Position numbers and translations under genes: made by a program | Shown: positions 10,119 to 20,413 of the stretch, one piece after another | Layout: every line of letters starts with the position of its first letter | Position numbering within the stretch: the first letter of the stretch is position 1 | Notes under the pieces: model-generated | The model's database searches: none | Told to the model about the DNA's origin: nothing | The model's input: only the letters and a program-made list of their open reading frames with translations | DNA from: Arcobacter caeni | GTDB taxonomy: Bacteria; Campylobacterota; Campylobacteria; Campylobacterales; Arcobacteraceae | Length of the DNA stretch: 64,000 nt | NCBI RefSeq assembly: GCF_003063245.1 | Contig: NZ_MUXE01000002.1 | Coordinates: 124,001-188,000 of the forward strand | Reading direction: 5' to 3'

Positions 10119-11684
10119 TTGAAAATCTTTAATTATAGACTTATAATATTACTACTATGTATTATTTTTGGTGTTGTTTTCTCGATTCCATCTCTATTAC
10201 AAACAAATACAGGAAAAAAAATAGCACTAGGACTTGATTTACAAGGTGGATTGCATATGCTTTTAGGTGTTAATACACACGAAGCAGTTGGTTCAAAAAT
10301 CAAATCAATAGCTACAACAGTAAAATATTTTTCAGATGATGAAGAGTTGTTAATCGATGGCTTATTAATAAATGAAGATAATGTTTCATTTAGTGTATTA
10401 GACGCAGATGAAATAGTAAAAATTGATACAATGTTAAGTGGTATTAAAGGACTTGCTATTACAAAAAATGGTTTAGAATATACTATTAAATTAACTCCAG
10501 AAGATATTATTAAAACAAAAGATTTAGCAGTTGCACAAGCTGTTGAAACAATTAGAAATAGACTTGATCAATTTGGATTGTCTGAACCTAATGTTGTAAG
10601 ACAAGGTGAAAGTGATATTGTTGTTGAATTACCAGGAATTAAAACAGCAGAAGATGAAAAAGCAGCGAGAGAGCTTATTTCAAAACCTGCAAACCTTGAA
10701 TTAATGGCAATTGATGAAGAAAAAAATGACCAAGTTAATAATATGACAAATTCTCAAGCTTCTTCTTATGGAGATGTTATTCTTGAAGATACAAAAAATC
10801 CAAATTTAAAATATCTTGTAAAAGAGATTCCTATTTTAAATGGGTCTCAAGTAATTGATGCACAAGTTGCTTTTGACCAAGGAAATCAAGCAATTATCAA
10901 TTTTACATTAAATTCAACGGGTGCTAGAATTTTTGGAGAATTTACTTCTAAAAATATTGGGAAAAGATTAGCTGTTGTTTTGGATGGAAAAGTTTATTCA
11001 GCACCAAATATACGAGAGCGAATTGGTGGAGGAAGCGGACAAATTTCAGGTGGCTTTACAGTTGCTGAAGCTGGAAATGTTGCGATTGCTTTAAGAAGTG
11101 GTGCATTACCTGCAACTGTTACTTTACTTGAAAAAAGAAGTGTTGGACCATCTTTGGGAGCTGATTCAATTAGAGCTTCATCAATAGCTTTAGTATCAGG
11201 ATTTTTATTAGTTTTTGGATTTATGATTGTTTATTACAAAGGTGCGGGAATTGTTGCAAATGTTGCACTAATTGCAAATGTTTTTTTAATTATTGCAATA
11301 ATGGCAATGTTTGGAGCTACTTTAACACTTCCTGGAATGGCTGGAATTCTTCTAACAATTGGTATGGCAGTTGATGCGAATATTATTATAATTGAAAGAA
11401 TTAGAGAAATATTAAGAGAAGGTGCCTCTATACCAAAAGCAATAGAAGATGGATATTCAAATGCAATTAGAGCAATTGTTGACTCGAATGTTACAACTTT
11501 ATTAGTTGCAGTTGTTTTATATGTTTATGGAACAGGTCCTATAAAAGGATTTGCAGTGACAATATCTATTGGTATTATAACTTCAATGGTAACTGGAATT
11601 TTAGGAACACATGGAATTTATCAAGCATTAATAGCTAAGGGTATTAATACGAAAAATACAAATAAGTGGTTTGGAGCTAAATAA
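10119..11684 (+). CDS. secD: Protein translocase subunit SecD
   Basis: Inner-membrane RND-type subunit that uses the proton-motive force to pull translocating proteins out of SecYEG on the periplasmic side. One N-terminal helix is followed by LGLDLQGGLHMLLGV, a large periplasmic P1 region (about residues 50-340), and five C-terminal helices. Helix 4 carries the conserved GMAVDANIIIIERIREILREG. Length of 521 aa fits the family. The start is TTG at 10119 with a purine-rich site (AAGGAAAAAAA) upstream. The last base of its stop is shared with the secF ATG. Confidence 0.95.
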   Translation: MKIFNYRLIILLLCIIFGVVFSIPSLLQTNTGKKIALGLDLQGGLHMLLGVNTHEAVGSKIKSIATTVKYFSDDEELLIDGLLINEDNVSFSVLDADEIVKIDTMLSGIKGLAITKNGLEYTIKLTPEDIIKTKDLAVAQAVETIRNRLDQFGLSEPNVVRQGESDIVVELPGIKTAEDEKAARELISKPANLELMAIDEEKNDQVNNMTNSQASSYGDVILEDTKNPNLKYLVKEIPILNGSQVIDAQVAFDQGNQAIINFTLNSTGARIFGEFTSKNIGKRLAVVLDGKVYSAPNIRERIGGGSGQISGGFTVAEAGNVAIALRSGALPATVTLLEKRSVGPSLGADSIRASSIALVSGFLLVFGFMIVYYKGAGIVANVALIANVFLIIAIMAMFGATLTLPGMAGILLTIGMAVDANIIIIERIREILREGASIPKAIEDGYSNAIRAIVDSNVTTLLVAVVLYVYGTGPIKGFAVTISIGIITSMVTGILGTHGIYQALIAKGINTKNTNKWFGAK

Positions 11685-12652
11685 TGGAAATTTTCAAAAC
11701 AAATAAAACTTATGGATTTATGGCAAAAAGAATACCGCTTACAGCAGTTTCTGCATTATTAATAATTATTTCACTAGTTTCTCTTTTTACTAAGGGATTA
11801 AATTTTGGTATTGATTTTGCAGGTGGAACAGTTATTCAAATAAAATATGATAAAGAAGCCCCAATTTCTGATATTAGAAATATTTTAAAAGATACTAATC
11901 ACTCAAATGCAGCAATTACTAAATTTGGAAGTGACCAAGAAATAATTATTAGAATTACAGGTAGTAATAGTAGTTTAGGTAGTGACATTGGTGAAGAACT
12001 AAAAACAACTTTAGCAAATACTGGTACTTTTGAAATTAGAAGAGTTGATATGGTTGGAGCAAAAGTTGGAGGTGAACTTGCTGAAAAAGGTTTAATGTCA
12101 CTACTGTTGGCTTTTGTTGGAATTATTATTTATGTATCTTTTAGATTTGACTGGAAATTTGCACTTGTTTCTTTACTTGCGTTAATTCATGATGTTATTA
12201 TCGCAATTGGTGCTGTTTCTTTATTTAATGTAGAAGTAAATCTAGATATATTAGCAGCAATTTTGACACTTTTAGGGTATTCATTAAATGATACAATTAT
12301 TATTTTTGATAGAATCAGAGAAGTTATTCAAACTACAAAAGAAGATAATTTAGAGAAATTAATTGATGAATCAGTTAGTAGAACTTTACCAAGAACTACA
12401 TTAACATCATTAACAGTACTTTTTACAGTTTTAACTCTTTATTTATTTGGTGGAGAAATAATAAATGGATTTGCCTTTACTATGTTAGTTGGAGTAATCG
12501 TAGGTACATATTCTTCTATCTTTGTTGCTTCATCTTTCTTAGTTAATTTTAGATTCTCAATTGCTAATTATCGTGCAAAAGAAGTTGAGAAAATAAGAAT
12601 TCAAAAAGAAAAAGCTAAAAATAGAGCTATGTTTGAACAAGGTTCACTTTAA
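11684..12652 (+). CDS. secF: Protein translocase subunit SecF
   Basis: Partner of SecD in the SecDF-YajC complex. The N-terminal helix is followed by GLNFGIDFAGGTVIQIKY, and the conserved GYSLNDTIIIFDRIRE lies in the fourth membrane segment. Length of 322 aa is typical. Its ATG overlaps the secD stop by one base, showing tight coupling. A strong terminator follows 31 bp after the stop, ending the yajC-secD-secF operon. Confidence 0.95.
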   Translation: MEIFKTNKTYGFMAKRIPLTAVSALLIIISLVSLFTKGLNFGIDFAGGTVIQIKYDKEAPISDIRNILKDTNHSNAAITKFGSDQEIIIRITGSNSSLGSDIGEELKTTLANTGTFEIRRVDMVGAKVGGELAEKGLMSLLLAFVGIIIYVSFRFDWKFALVSLLALIHDVIIAIGAVSLFNVEVNLDILAAILTLLGYSLNDTIIIFDRIREVIQTTKEDNLEKLIDESVSRTLPRTTLTSLTVLFTVLTLYLFGGEIINGFAFTMLVGVIVGTYSSIFVASSFLVNFRFSIANYRAKEVEKIRIQKEKAKNRAMFEQGSL

Positions 12653-12683
12653 AAATTGTTAGTTTAATTTCATGTTTTTTATG

Positions 12684-12716
12684 AGGGAAAGAGTTTTTTA
12701 CTCTTTCCCTTTTTTT
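12684..12716 (+). terminator. Rho-independent terminator after secF
   Basis: A perfect 10-bp stem, AGGGAAAGAG at 12684-12693 and CTCTTTCCCT at 12701-12710, with a seven-base loop, is followed directly by a T-run. This is the clearest terminator in the window and closes the secDF operon. Confidence 0.9.
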
Positions 12717-12744
12717 ATTTCTTGGATTTGTTTGTTGTGATGCT

Positions 12745-13110
12745 TCTTACTTTATCTTTTTAGTAAAGAAAAAGTAACAAAAAGAAAAGCGTATCGAAAA
12801 TTGTATTTTGAGGGATTTATTTCAATCTTCGCTAAAATTGCAAAACTCGCTGTCGCTCAAACAGTTGCAATTTCTTTACGCTCATCAATCAATAAATCTG
12901 ATCCTCAAAATACAAATCGATACTATAATCCTGCTCATCTATACTTTTAAATTTTTATCAATTTTTTTTGAATAAAGAAATATCAAGAAAAAAGAGGTGA
13001 GCATTTTCAAAATAGCGTTAAAAAGAATTTATATAGATTTTTTAGCTATTTTGAATCCCTGCGAACGCTTTTCTTTTGCTAACTTTTCTTTACTAAAAAG
13101 AAAAGTAGAA
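12745..13110. repeat. Nested-palindrome repeat element with about 46-bp inverted ends
   Basis: This 366-bp stretch fills most of the 515-bp gap between secF and the next gene and has no convincing reading frame. Its ends (12745-12791 and about 13067-13110) are near-complete inverted copies sharing TTTTTAGTAAAGAAAA and AAAGAAAAGCG. Inside, 12791-12822 pairs with 12891-12923 (TTGTATTTTGAGG against CCTCAAAATACAA, CAA and flanking GTATCG/CGATAC). Within that, AAATTGCAA (12835-12843) faces TTGCAATTT (12865-12873). A further perfect 10-bp pair, TCAAAATAGC (13007-13016) and GCTATTTTGA (13045-13054), lies to the right. It looks like a miniature, non-coding repeat that would fold strongly as RNA or single-stranded DNA. 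Whether it is multicopy cannot be tested here. Confidence 0.7.
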
Positions 13111-13167
13111 TCCTCAAAGAATAAGAAATGTATAATCTTACTAAGAAATAATCGATAAAAGAGATTT

Positions 13168-13668
13168 ATGGAAGAAATAAAAAAATATACTTGTAAATAT
13201 GAAAGTTGTAATAAAGAATTTGATGAAAAAGAATTTCAAATAACAAAAAATGAAAATAAATGTATTTTACATTGTGAAAAAGATGATTCTAAAAATATGA
13301 ATTTTTGGAATGAATTTAGTAGCTATATAGATAGTGATAGTAAAGAATCAATCAAAATTTCAAATTTTATATTTCCATGTGTATATAAAGAAAATTTTGA
13401 AGAATTATTAAATAAAAATTATTCTCAAATAAGTTTTTATGAGTGTCAATTCAATAATATAGATTTAAACGGCATGATTTTTAATTCAAATATTTTATTT
13501 AAAGAAAATATCAATTTTGAATACACAACATTTGAAAAATTAGCAATTTTCAAGAATTCAAATTTTGAAAAAGAATTAACCTTTGGAATATTAATTTACA
13601 AAATTACAATAGCATATTTAATCTACCAATTAATCATCTCAATAAGACAAAACACAAGAAGAAAATAA
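13168..13668 (+). CDS. Shortened pentapeptide-repeat-like protein
   Basis: Protein of 166 aa. The N-terminus has cysteines and a histidine (CKYESC near residue 9, CILHC near 36) that could bind zinc. Residues 85-135 show weak pentapeptide-repeat character in FYECQFNNIDLNGMIFNSN and similar stretches. The repeats then stop abruptly at ELTFGI, and the last 30 residues form one membrane segment followed by SIRQNTRRK, a tail I associate with the end of much longer pentapeptide-repeat membrane proteins. I infer an internal deletion that kept both ends in frame. It sits beside the palindromic element, a plausible site for such a rearrangement. Function unknown; it may be a remnant. Confidence 0.6.
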   Translation: MEEIKKYTCKYESCNKEFDEKEFQITKNENKCILHCEKDDSKNMNFWNEFSSYIDSDSKESIKISNFIFPCVYKENFEELLNKNYSQISFYECQFNNIDLNGMIFNSNILFKENINFEYTTFEKLAIFKNSNFEKELTFGILIYKITIAYLIYQLIISIRQNTRRK

Positions 13669-13768
13669 GACATCTAAAATATTCCAAAGAACCATAAAAA
13701 GGAATTTTTTATCATTTTTTAGCTAAAATAAAAGCCTTAACAAAAGCAAAAATTATAAAAGGATAAAA

Positions 13769-14113
13769 ATGGATTGGGGTAAAGTAACCTATATTTTCTT
13801 TTCACTAATGTCTTTAACTACAACTGCTGGTTTCTTATATGAACCAAATGCTATCGCACTATTTATCGCAGCTGGGGTTAATGTAATCTCTACAATATTA
13901 AAACTTGGAGTTAAAAACCTACTTGCTGCTGAATTATTAGCTAGTTCGTTGGTTGCTGATTTACACTTAATTCCTGCATTTATGGTACTTACATTTTCAA
14001 ATGATTTACCTTTAGCTATTTCTTTAGCAATTGGTGCAGTTGTTGCTAATGTGTTTTCTATTGCTTTAGCTTTAATAGAAAGTTCAAAAAGTCAAAATAA
14101 GGATGAGTTTTAA
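13769..14113 (+). CDS. Small DUF6394-type integral membrane protein
   Basis: Protein of 114 aa made of about four hydrophobic helices joined by short loops, starting [18 protein letters not shown] and ending in a charged tail. I associate this with DUF6394, a conserved Campylobacterota membrane protein. No catalytic motif is seen and its role is unknown. The start ATG has AAAAGGAT seven bases upstream. The last base of its stop is the first of the leuS ATG, so it is translated with leuS. Its TTG/ATG choice is not in doubt. Confidence 0.75.
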   Translation: MDWGKVTYIFFSLMSLTTTAGFLYEPNAIALFIAAGVNVISTILKLGVKNLLAAELLASSLVADLHLIPAFMVLTFSNDLPLAISLAIGAVVANVFSIALALIESSKSQNKDEF

Positions 14114-16578
14114 TGGAATATATTTCAAAAGAGATTGAAAAGAAATGGCAAAATTTTTGGAGTGAAAACCAATCTTTTGAACCAAGTGATGATCAAACAA
14201 AAGAAAAAAAATATATTTTAAGTATGTTTCCATACCCAAGTGGAAGAATTCACATGGGACATGTAAGAAACTATTGTCTAGGAGATGCTTTTGCTAGACA
14301 TTTTAGAAAATCAAATTTTAATGTTTTACATCCAATTGGTTGGGATAGTTTTGGAATGCCAGCAGAAAATGCAGCAATAAAACATAAACTTCATCCAAAA
14401 AAATGGACTTACGAAAATATTGATTATATGAGAGATGAGTTAAAAGCTTTAGGATTATCTTTTAGTGAGACAAGAGAATTTGCAACAAGTGACGAACTTT
14501 ATACAAAATGGGAACAAGAGTTCGTTATAAAAATGTATGAAGCAGGAATCATCTATAGAAAATCTGCAACAGTAAACTGGTGTCCACACGATTTAACAGT
14601 TTTAGCAAATGAACAATTAGAAGATGGTTGTTGTTGGAGATGCGGAACAGAAGTTGTACAAAAAGAGATGCCAGGATATTATGTAGGAATTACAAAATAT
14701 GCTCAAGAATTACTTGATGATTTAGAATTATTAAAAAATGATTGGCCAAGTCAAGTTTTAACTATGCAAGAAAATTGGATAGGAAGAAGTGAAGGCTTAG
14801 AATTTAAATTTGAATTATCAAAAGATTCAAAAGTAAAACTTGAAAGACAATTTTCTAAATATACTGTATTTACAACAAGACCTGATACTATTTATGGAGT
14901 TTCATATTCAGCTTTAGCCCCTGAACATCCAATTGTAAAATATATACTTGAGAATAAGCTTTTACCTGATAATAAAATAAAAGCAATCAAAGAGATGCAA
15001 AAAATTACAGAAAGAGATAGAGCAACTCAAGATAAAGAGGGTGTTTCTTTAGAAATAGATGTAATGCATCCTTTAACTGGTGCAAAAATTCCTGTTTGGG
15101 TGGCTAATTTTGTTTTAGCATCTTATGGTGGAGGTGCTGTTATGGCAGTTCCAGCACATGATCAAAGAGATTTTGAATTTGCTAAAAAATATGATTTACC
15201 AATTAAACAAGTAATTGTAGGAGCTGATGGAATAATTGCGAAACAAATAGAAGCATATACAAATGAAGGCACTTTAATTGATAGTGAAGGATTCACAGGT
15301 TTATCAAATATAAAAGCAAAAAAAGCAATTATTTATCATTTTGAGCAAAACTCTTTAGGTGCAAAACAAGTTAATTTTAAACTAAGAGATTGGGGAGTTT
15401 CAAGACAAAGATATTGGGGTGCGCCAATTCCTTTTGTACATTGTGATACTTGTGGATTAGTTCCTGAAAAAACTGAAAATTTACCTATTGCATTACCAGA
15501 AGATGTAGAAATTACAGGTGAGGGAAATCCACTTGATAATCACCCAACATGGAAACATTGTGCTTGTCCAAAATGTGGCAAACCAGCACTTAGAGAAACA
15601 GATACTTTAGATACTTTTGTTCAATCATCTTGGTATTTTTTAAGATATGCAACAAATCCAAAATCTTGGAATGAAGTTGGTATTTCAAAAGCTGATAGTG
15701 ATTATTGGATGGATGTTGATCAATATATTGGTGGAATTGAACATGCAATTTTACACCTTTTATATGCTAGATTTTTTACAAAAGTATTAAACGATTTAGG
15801 TTATACAAATTCAAGAGAGCCATTTAAAAGATTACTTACTCAAGGTATGGTTTTAAAAGATGGGGCAAAAATGTCTAAATCAAAAGGAAATGTTGTTGAT
15901 CCTGATTCAATAGTTGAAAAATATGGTGCGGATACTGCAAGATTATTTATGATGTTTGCAGCACCTCCTACAAAAGAGCTTGAATGGAATGATAGTGCTG
16001 TTGATGGAGCATATAGATTTATTAAAAAATTCTATGAAAGAGCTGCTAATGTTACGAAAAGTGGTTTAGAAACTTTTGCTAGTCTTGAACATTCATCTTT
16101 GTCTAAAGATGAAAAAGAAGCTAGAAAAAAAGTTTACGATGCTTTAATTAAATCAAATGAAGTATTTAATAAAACTTATACTTTTAATACTTTAATTGCT
16201 TCTTGTATGGAAGCTTTAAATGCATTACAAGCTCAAAAAAATGAAGCTGTTTGGGTTGAGGGTTATTATATTTTAACTAATATTTTAGAACCAATTATTC
16301 CTCATGCTTGTTGGGAATTATCCAAACAGTTATTTAATCTTGAGAATTTTAACAAAGAACTTATTGTAAAAGAAGAAGTTTTCACTTTTGATTCTATAAT
16401 TTTAGCAGTTACTGTAAATGGTAAAAAAAGATGTGAAATCGAAGTCTCTCCTGATGCTTCAAAAGAAGAAGTTTTAGCTCTTGCAAAAATAGCAGCTGCT
16501 AAATGGTTAGGGAATAGTGAATTAGTTAAAGAGATAGTTGTTCCAAATAAACTTGTGAACTTTGTAATAAAAGGATAA
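14113..16578 (+). CDS. leuS: Leucyl-tRNA synthetase
   Basis: Class I synthetase charging tRNA-Leu. The HIGH-type motif appears as HMGH in [13 protein letters not shown] near residue 43. The KMSKS signature is MSKSKGN around residue 592. Between them are a CP1 editing domain ([12 protein letters not shown], about 252-263) and zinc-binding cysteines in CDTCG and CPKCGK. The C-terminal anticodon-binding domain is complete. Length of 821 aa fits the bacterial family. It overlaps the DUF6394 gene at its start and is followed by lptE eight bases after its stop. Confidence 0.97.
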   Translation: MEYISKEIEKKWQNFWSENQSFEPSDDQTKEKKYILSMFPYPSGRIHMGHVRNYCLGDAFARHFRKSNFNVLHPIGWDSFGMPAENAAIKHKLHPKKWTYENIDYMRDELKALGLSFSETREFATSDELYTKWEQEFVIKMYEAGIIYRKSATVNWCPHDLTVLANEQLEDGCCWRCGTEVVQKEMPGYYVGITKYAQELLDDLELLKNDWPSQVLTMQENWIGRSEGLEFKFELSKDSKVKLERQFSKYTVFTTRPDTIYGVSYSALAPEHPIVKYILENKLLPDNKIKAIKEMQKITERDRATQDKEGVSLEIDVMHPLTGAKIPVWVANFVLASYGGGAVMAVPAHDQRDFEFAKKYDLPIKQVIVGADGIIAKQIEAYTNEGTLIDSEGFTGLSNIKAKKAIIYHFEQNSLGAKQVNFKLRDWGVSRQRYWGAPIPFVHCDTCGLVPEKTENLPIALPEDVEITGEGNPLDNHPTWKHCACPKCGKPALRETDTLDTFVQSSWYFLRYATNPKSWNEVGISKADSDYWMDVDQYIGGIEHAILHLLYARFFTKVLNDLGYTNSREPFKRLLTQGMVLKDGAKMSKSKGNVVDPDSIVEKYGADTARLFMMFAAPPTKELEWNDSAVDGAYRFIKKFYERAANVTKSGLETFASLEHSSLSKDEKEARKKVYDALIKSNEVFNKTYTFNTLIASCMEALNALQAQKNEAVWVEGYYILTNILEPIIPHACWELSKQLFNLENFNKELIVKEEVFTFDSIILAVTVNGKKRCEIEVSPDASKEEVLALAKIAAAKWLGNSELVKEIVVPNKLVNFVIKG

Positions 16579-16585
16579 CACTATT

Positions 16586-17113
16586 ATGAATATTTTAAAA
16601 AAAGTGCTATTTGTACTTTTTACTTTTACTATTTCAATTTCATTCTTTGGATGTGGATATAAACCTGCAACTTATTATGCAAAAGAAGAAATTTCAGGAA
16701 AAGTATTTCTAAAAGTTACTATTGATTTAGTAGATCCTCAAAACTCTGTTTTAATTAAAGATGAAATAAATAAGTTATTAATACAAAAATTAGATGCTGA
16801 TCTTGTGGATAAAGAATCATTAGCAGATACTGTTATGAATGTTGTTGTAAATAGTGTTAGTATGCAATCTTTACAATACGACAAGGCAGGATATAATAAA
16901 CTATATAGAGCAGTTGTAGTTATTAATGTTTCTTATTTTAAGAAAAGTGATAATAAAAGAAAATCATTTACAGTTGATGGAGATTATAACTTCTCTATAG
17001 ATAATGGTACTTCAATAAATGACTCTCAAAGATATAATGCTATTCAAAAAGCTTCAGATAAAGCTGTTGAGGAAGTATTATCAAAAATTGCAGTAGCTTC
17101 ATTTAAAAAATAG
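16586..17113 (+). CDS. lptE: LPS-assembly lipoprotein LptE
   Basis: Outer-membrane lipoprotein that plugs the LptD barrel and helps insert lipopolysaccharide. A lipoprotein signal is present, with the lipobox ending at Cys23 (ISFFGCGYKPA). The mature part starts with the GYKP motif common in LptE. The rest is a two-layer alpha/beta fold judged from the alternating pattern. Length of 175 aa is normal. It follows leuS by seven bases, as in several bacteria where lptE sits beside leuS, which supports the call. It ends directly against folC. Confidence 0.85.
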   Translation: MNILKKVLFVLFTFTISISFFGCGYKPATYYAKEEISGKVFLKVTIDLVDPQNSVLIKDEINKLLIQKLDADLVDKESLADTVMNVVVNSVSMQSLQYDKAGYNKLYRAVVVINVSYFKKSDNKRKSFTVDGDYNFSIDNGTSINDSQRYNAIQKASDKAVEEVLSKIAVASFKK

Positions 17114-18286
17114 ATGTTAGTAGATTTTAAAAAAGCAAACTTAGAAGAGTTTTTGAAATATAAAACTCTTTATTATGACAAGATAGATTTTACGATTGTA
17201 AAATCTTCTTGGGAAAAACTATCAAAAAAAATAAAACTTCCTTTTGTGATTCATATTGTTGGAACAAATGGCAAAGGAAGCACTGGAAGATTTTTAGCTC
17301 ATTATTTATATAAAAAAGAATTCAAAGTTTTACATTATAGTTCACCACATATTCTAAAATTTAATGAAAGAATTTGGATAAATGGTTTTGATGTTAGTGA
17401 TGAAAATTTAGAATTAGCCCATCAGTTTTTACAAAATTTATTTGAAATAGAGTTACTAGAAAAATTAACATATTTTGAATATACAACTTTGTTAGCTTTT
17501 TATTTATCAAAAGATTTTGATTATTTAGTTTTAGAAGCTGGTCTTGGTGGAGAATTTGATGCTACAAATGTGGTTCCTAATAATATTTCATTAATTACAA
17601 CTATTGGACTTGATCATCAAAGTTTTTTAGGGAACACAGTAGAAGAAATAGCAGCTACAAAAATGCGTTCTGTTGATAATAAAATGATTATTGGTTGTCA
17701 AGTTTTTCCAGAAGTTGTAAAAACAGCTTATAAAGTAAAAGAACAAATTTTAGAGCAACGAAATAGAAATATAGAAATTATTGAAGTAAAAGATTTTGAG
17801 AAATATGCTATAAATGATAAATTTGCTTCATATTTAAAACGAAATTTGCATCTTGTAATAACTTGTTTAAATGAACTGAAAATTCCTATAAATTTAGAAC
17901 TCTTTGATGATGTTCCACTTTTTGGGAGATGTCAAAAAATAGCTTCAAATATAACTATTGATGTGGGACATAATCCACTGGCTGCCACTGTAATTGCAAA
18001 AGAGTTCGAAAATAAGAAGATAACTTTAATATATAATTCTTATGCTGATAAAGATTATTCTGAGGTTTTAAAAATTCTAAAACCAATTATAAAAGAACTT
18101 GTGATAATTGAACTAAATGATAAAAGAGTTGTAAAAAAAGATGAGTTAGAAAAAGTTATTAAACAATTAAATATAACAAATATAGAGACAATTAATATAA
18201 AAGAAAATGAAGAATATTTGGTTTTCGGTTCATTTTTAGTTGTCGAAAAATTCTTATCTTTGATTGGTTACAATGAATTTTTATGA
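17114..18286 (+). CDS. folC: Folylpolyglutamate / dihydrofolate synthase
   Basis: Mur-ligase-family enzyme that adds glutamates to folates and may also make dihydrofolate. The P-loop is GTNGKGSTGRFL near residue 51. HYSSPHILKFNERIWING follows as the omega-loop region, EAGLGGEFDATNVV near 150 is the second conserved site, and DVGHNP near 280 marks the C-terminal domain. Length of 390 aa is slightly short but complete. Its ATG follows the lptE stop immediately, so it has no leader of its own. The end overlaps the next gene. Confidence 0.93.
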   Translation: MLVDFKKANLEEFLKYKTLYYDKIDFTIVKSSWEKLSKKIKLPFVIHIVGTNGKGSTGRFLAHYLYKKEFKVLHYSSPHILKFNERIWINGFDVSDENLELAHQFLQNLFEIELLEKLTYFEYTTLLAFYLSKDFDYLVLEAGLGGEFDATNVVPNNISLITTIGLDHQSFLGNTVEEIAATKMRSVDNKMIIGCQVFPEVVKTAYKVKEQILEQRNRNIEIIEVKDFEKYAINDKFASYLKRNLHLVITCLNELKIPINLELFDDVPLFGRCQKIASNITIDVGHNPLAATVIAKEFENKKITLIYNSYADKDYSEVLKILKPIIKELVIIELNDKRVVKKDELEKVIKQLNITNIETINIKENEEYLVFGSFLVVEKFLSLIGYNEFL

Positions 18287-20396
18287 GAAACAACTAGAAA
18301 ATCTTTATATTCAAAAAAATAAAATTGAAGATGAAATAGAGCTTTTAAAAGAGAAAATCAAACTTGAAAAAGAAAAAGTAGTTCTAAAAAAAGATTTTAC
18401 AAAAAATGAAAAAATAGAAATTTTTAAATCTTTATTTGTAGGTCGTTTTGATATTTACGCAAAAAAATGGATTAGTAAAGATGGAAACAAACAAGGTTTT
18501 TATCCTGTAACTGCCACTTTTCAAGGTGAAGATTATCTTCCTTTGACAAATAAAGATATTGAAGAGCATTTAAGAGGAAATATTTTTTTAGCCTCTTATT
18601 GTATAAATTTACAAAATATTTCTAAATTTATAGTTTTTGAGATTTTAGATGAAGATAAATATAAACTTCAAATAACTCTAAATTCTTTAAATATAAATGC
18701 TTATTATGAACTAAATTCTTACAATGGTGTTTTTGTTTGGATTTTTTTGCAAGAAGAACTTCCCTCAAAAATTGTCTTTAATTTTGCTTCATTTATATTA
18801 AAAAAAGCAAATATAAGTGCAAAAATTTACCCAAATAAAGAGTTTGCAACAAAAGAGAATTTGGGAAATAGTATTGAACTTCCACTTCATTTAAAACTAA
18901 GAGATAAAAATAAAACTGTTTTTATTGATGTAAATACAAATAAAATTTATGAAGACCAGTGGATATTATTAAATAGTGTTCAAAAAGTTTCAAAGCAGAT
19001 TGTTTATAGTTTTAATGAAAATTCTAATTCTGTAAATTATGAAAAAGATTTTGAAAAGATTAGTTTTCCTATGCAAAATTTGGAAATAATTTTACATGAT
19101 TTTATTTATATTCCAACATTAAATTTATCAAAATCATTTTTGAATAAATTAAAATCTTTTGCAACCTTTGAAAATCCCCAAATAAAAGTTCTTTTAAATC
19201 TTAGAAAACCTTTGTATAACACTCCTAAATATATCAAATCTTTTGATGAAGATGAAAAATATTTGATGCTTCCTAGAGGTTTAAAAGAGAAAATTGTAGA
19301 TTTTTTTAATTCAAATGCACTTAATTTTACATTTTTGGATAAAAGAAATTTCAAAGAAGTTCAAACTAAAAAAGTTACATTTACATTAAGACCTGAACAG
19401 CAAGATGCAATAAAAGAGATAAAAAAAACAGATTTTTCAATTTGTGTAGCACCTCCTGGTTTTGGAAAAACACTTTTAGGTGCTAAGATTTTTGAACAAA
19501 GAGCAACTACCACTATAATTGTTGTAAATAAAAATATGCTTTTAAATCAGTGGATTGAAAGGTTTGTGGACTATTTTGGTTATGACAAAAAAGATATTGG
19601 ATATTTAGGAAAAGGTCAAAATAAATTAAATGGAATAATTGATGTGGCAACAATGCAAAGCCTAAAAAATTCTCCTGAAATAATAAATAATTATTCTTTT
19701 GTGATAGTTGATGAATGTCATCATATTCCAGCTATTACTTTTGAGCAAATAATCAAAAATTTCAAAGGTAAATATATTTTAGGTTTAAGTGCAACTCCAA
19801 ATAGAAAAGATGATTTACAACCGATTTTATATCAACAATTAGGCGAAATTTCTTATGAATATAAGAAAAAAAGAACTCACACAAACAAACTTCAAATCAT
19901 AAGAACAGATTTTGAAAGTACAGCTGATAACTACGCAACAATAATAAATGAGTTGTGTTTAGACGAAAATAGAAATAATTTAATAATACAGGCTATAAAA
20001 GATAATATTCAAAGAAAAATTTTAGTTTTAACCGATAGAATAGAACATATAAATATTTTAGAAAATCTCTTACAAAAAGAGAATTTAGATTATGTTTGTG
20101 TTCATGGAAGTTTAAATAAAAAAGAACAAGTTTCTAATATGGCATTGGTAAATACAAAATCATTAATTATTGCAACTACTTCTTATTTTGGTGAGGGAAT
20201 AGATTTTCCACATTTAAATACGATTATGTTTGTAACTCCAATTTCATACTATGGAAGACTTGTTCAATATCTAGGACGAATAGGTCGAGGGAATCAAGAG
20301 TGTTTAGCTGTTGATTTTTTAGATTCTAAAAATGCAATGTTAAACTCAGCTTATAAAAAAAGGCTTGAGGGATACAAACAAATGCATTACAAATAA
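18273..20396 (+). CDS. SF2 helicase fused to a degenerate TOTE-type primase-like domain
   Basis: Protein of 707 aa. After a coiled coil (residues 1-45) comes a region that follows the TOTE archaeo-eukaryotic primase layout: LFVGRFDIYAKKW, EEHLRG, VWIFLQEELPSK, LGNSIELPLHLK, then DQWILLNSVQKVS. The expected catalytic acidic pair appears as FEIL (Glu123, Leu125) and the expected His before VW is Phe154, so this half looks inactive. The C-terminal half is an intact SF2 helicase: APPGFGKT (393-400), DECHH (480-484), LSATPNRKDD, and QYLGRIGRG at the end. ATG 18273 is chosen over TTG 18264; both overlap folC. A role in DNA repair or defence is possible but unproven. Confidence 0.75.
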   Translation: MNFYEKQLENLYIQKNKIEDEIELLKEKIKLEKEKVVLKKDFTKNEKIEIFKSLFVGRFDIYAKKWISKDGNKQGFYPVTATFQGEDYLPLTNKDIEEHLRGNIFLASYCINLQNISKFIVFEILDEDKYKLQITLNSLNINAYYELNSYNGVFVWIFLQEELPSKIVFNFASFILKKANISAKIYPNKEFATKENLGNSIELPLHLKLRDKNKTVFIDVNTNKIYEDQWILLNSVQKVSKQIVYSFNENSNSVNYEKDFEKISFPMQNLEIILHDFIYIPTLNLSKSFLNKLKSFATFENPQIKVLLNLRKPLYNTPKYIKSFDEDEKYLMLPRGLKEKIVDFFNSNALNFTFLDKRNFKEVQTKKVTFTLRPEQQDAIKEIKKTDFSICVAPPGFGKTLLGAKIFEQRATTTIIVVNKNMLLNQWIERFVDYFGYDKKDIGYLGKGQNKLNGIIDVATMQSLKNSPEIINNYSFVIVDECHHIPAITFEQIIKNFKGKYILGLSATPNRKDDLQPILYQQLGEISYEYKKKRTHTNKLQIIRTDFESTADNYATIINELCLDENRNNLIIQAIKDNIQRKILVLTDRIEHINILENLLQKENLDYVCVHGSLNKKEQVSNMALVNTKSLIIATTSYFGEGIDFPHLNTIMFVTPISYYGRLVQYLGRIGRGNQECLAVDFLDSKNAMLNSAYKKRLEGYKQMHYK

Positions 20397-20413
20397 ATTT
20401 ATAAAGGAATTAA

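Noticed and set aside
12745-13110. Insertion sequence
   Set aside because: No transposase frame is present inside; only inverted ends and hairpins.
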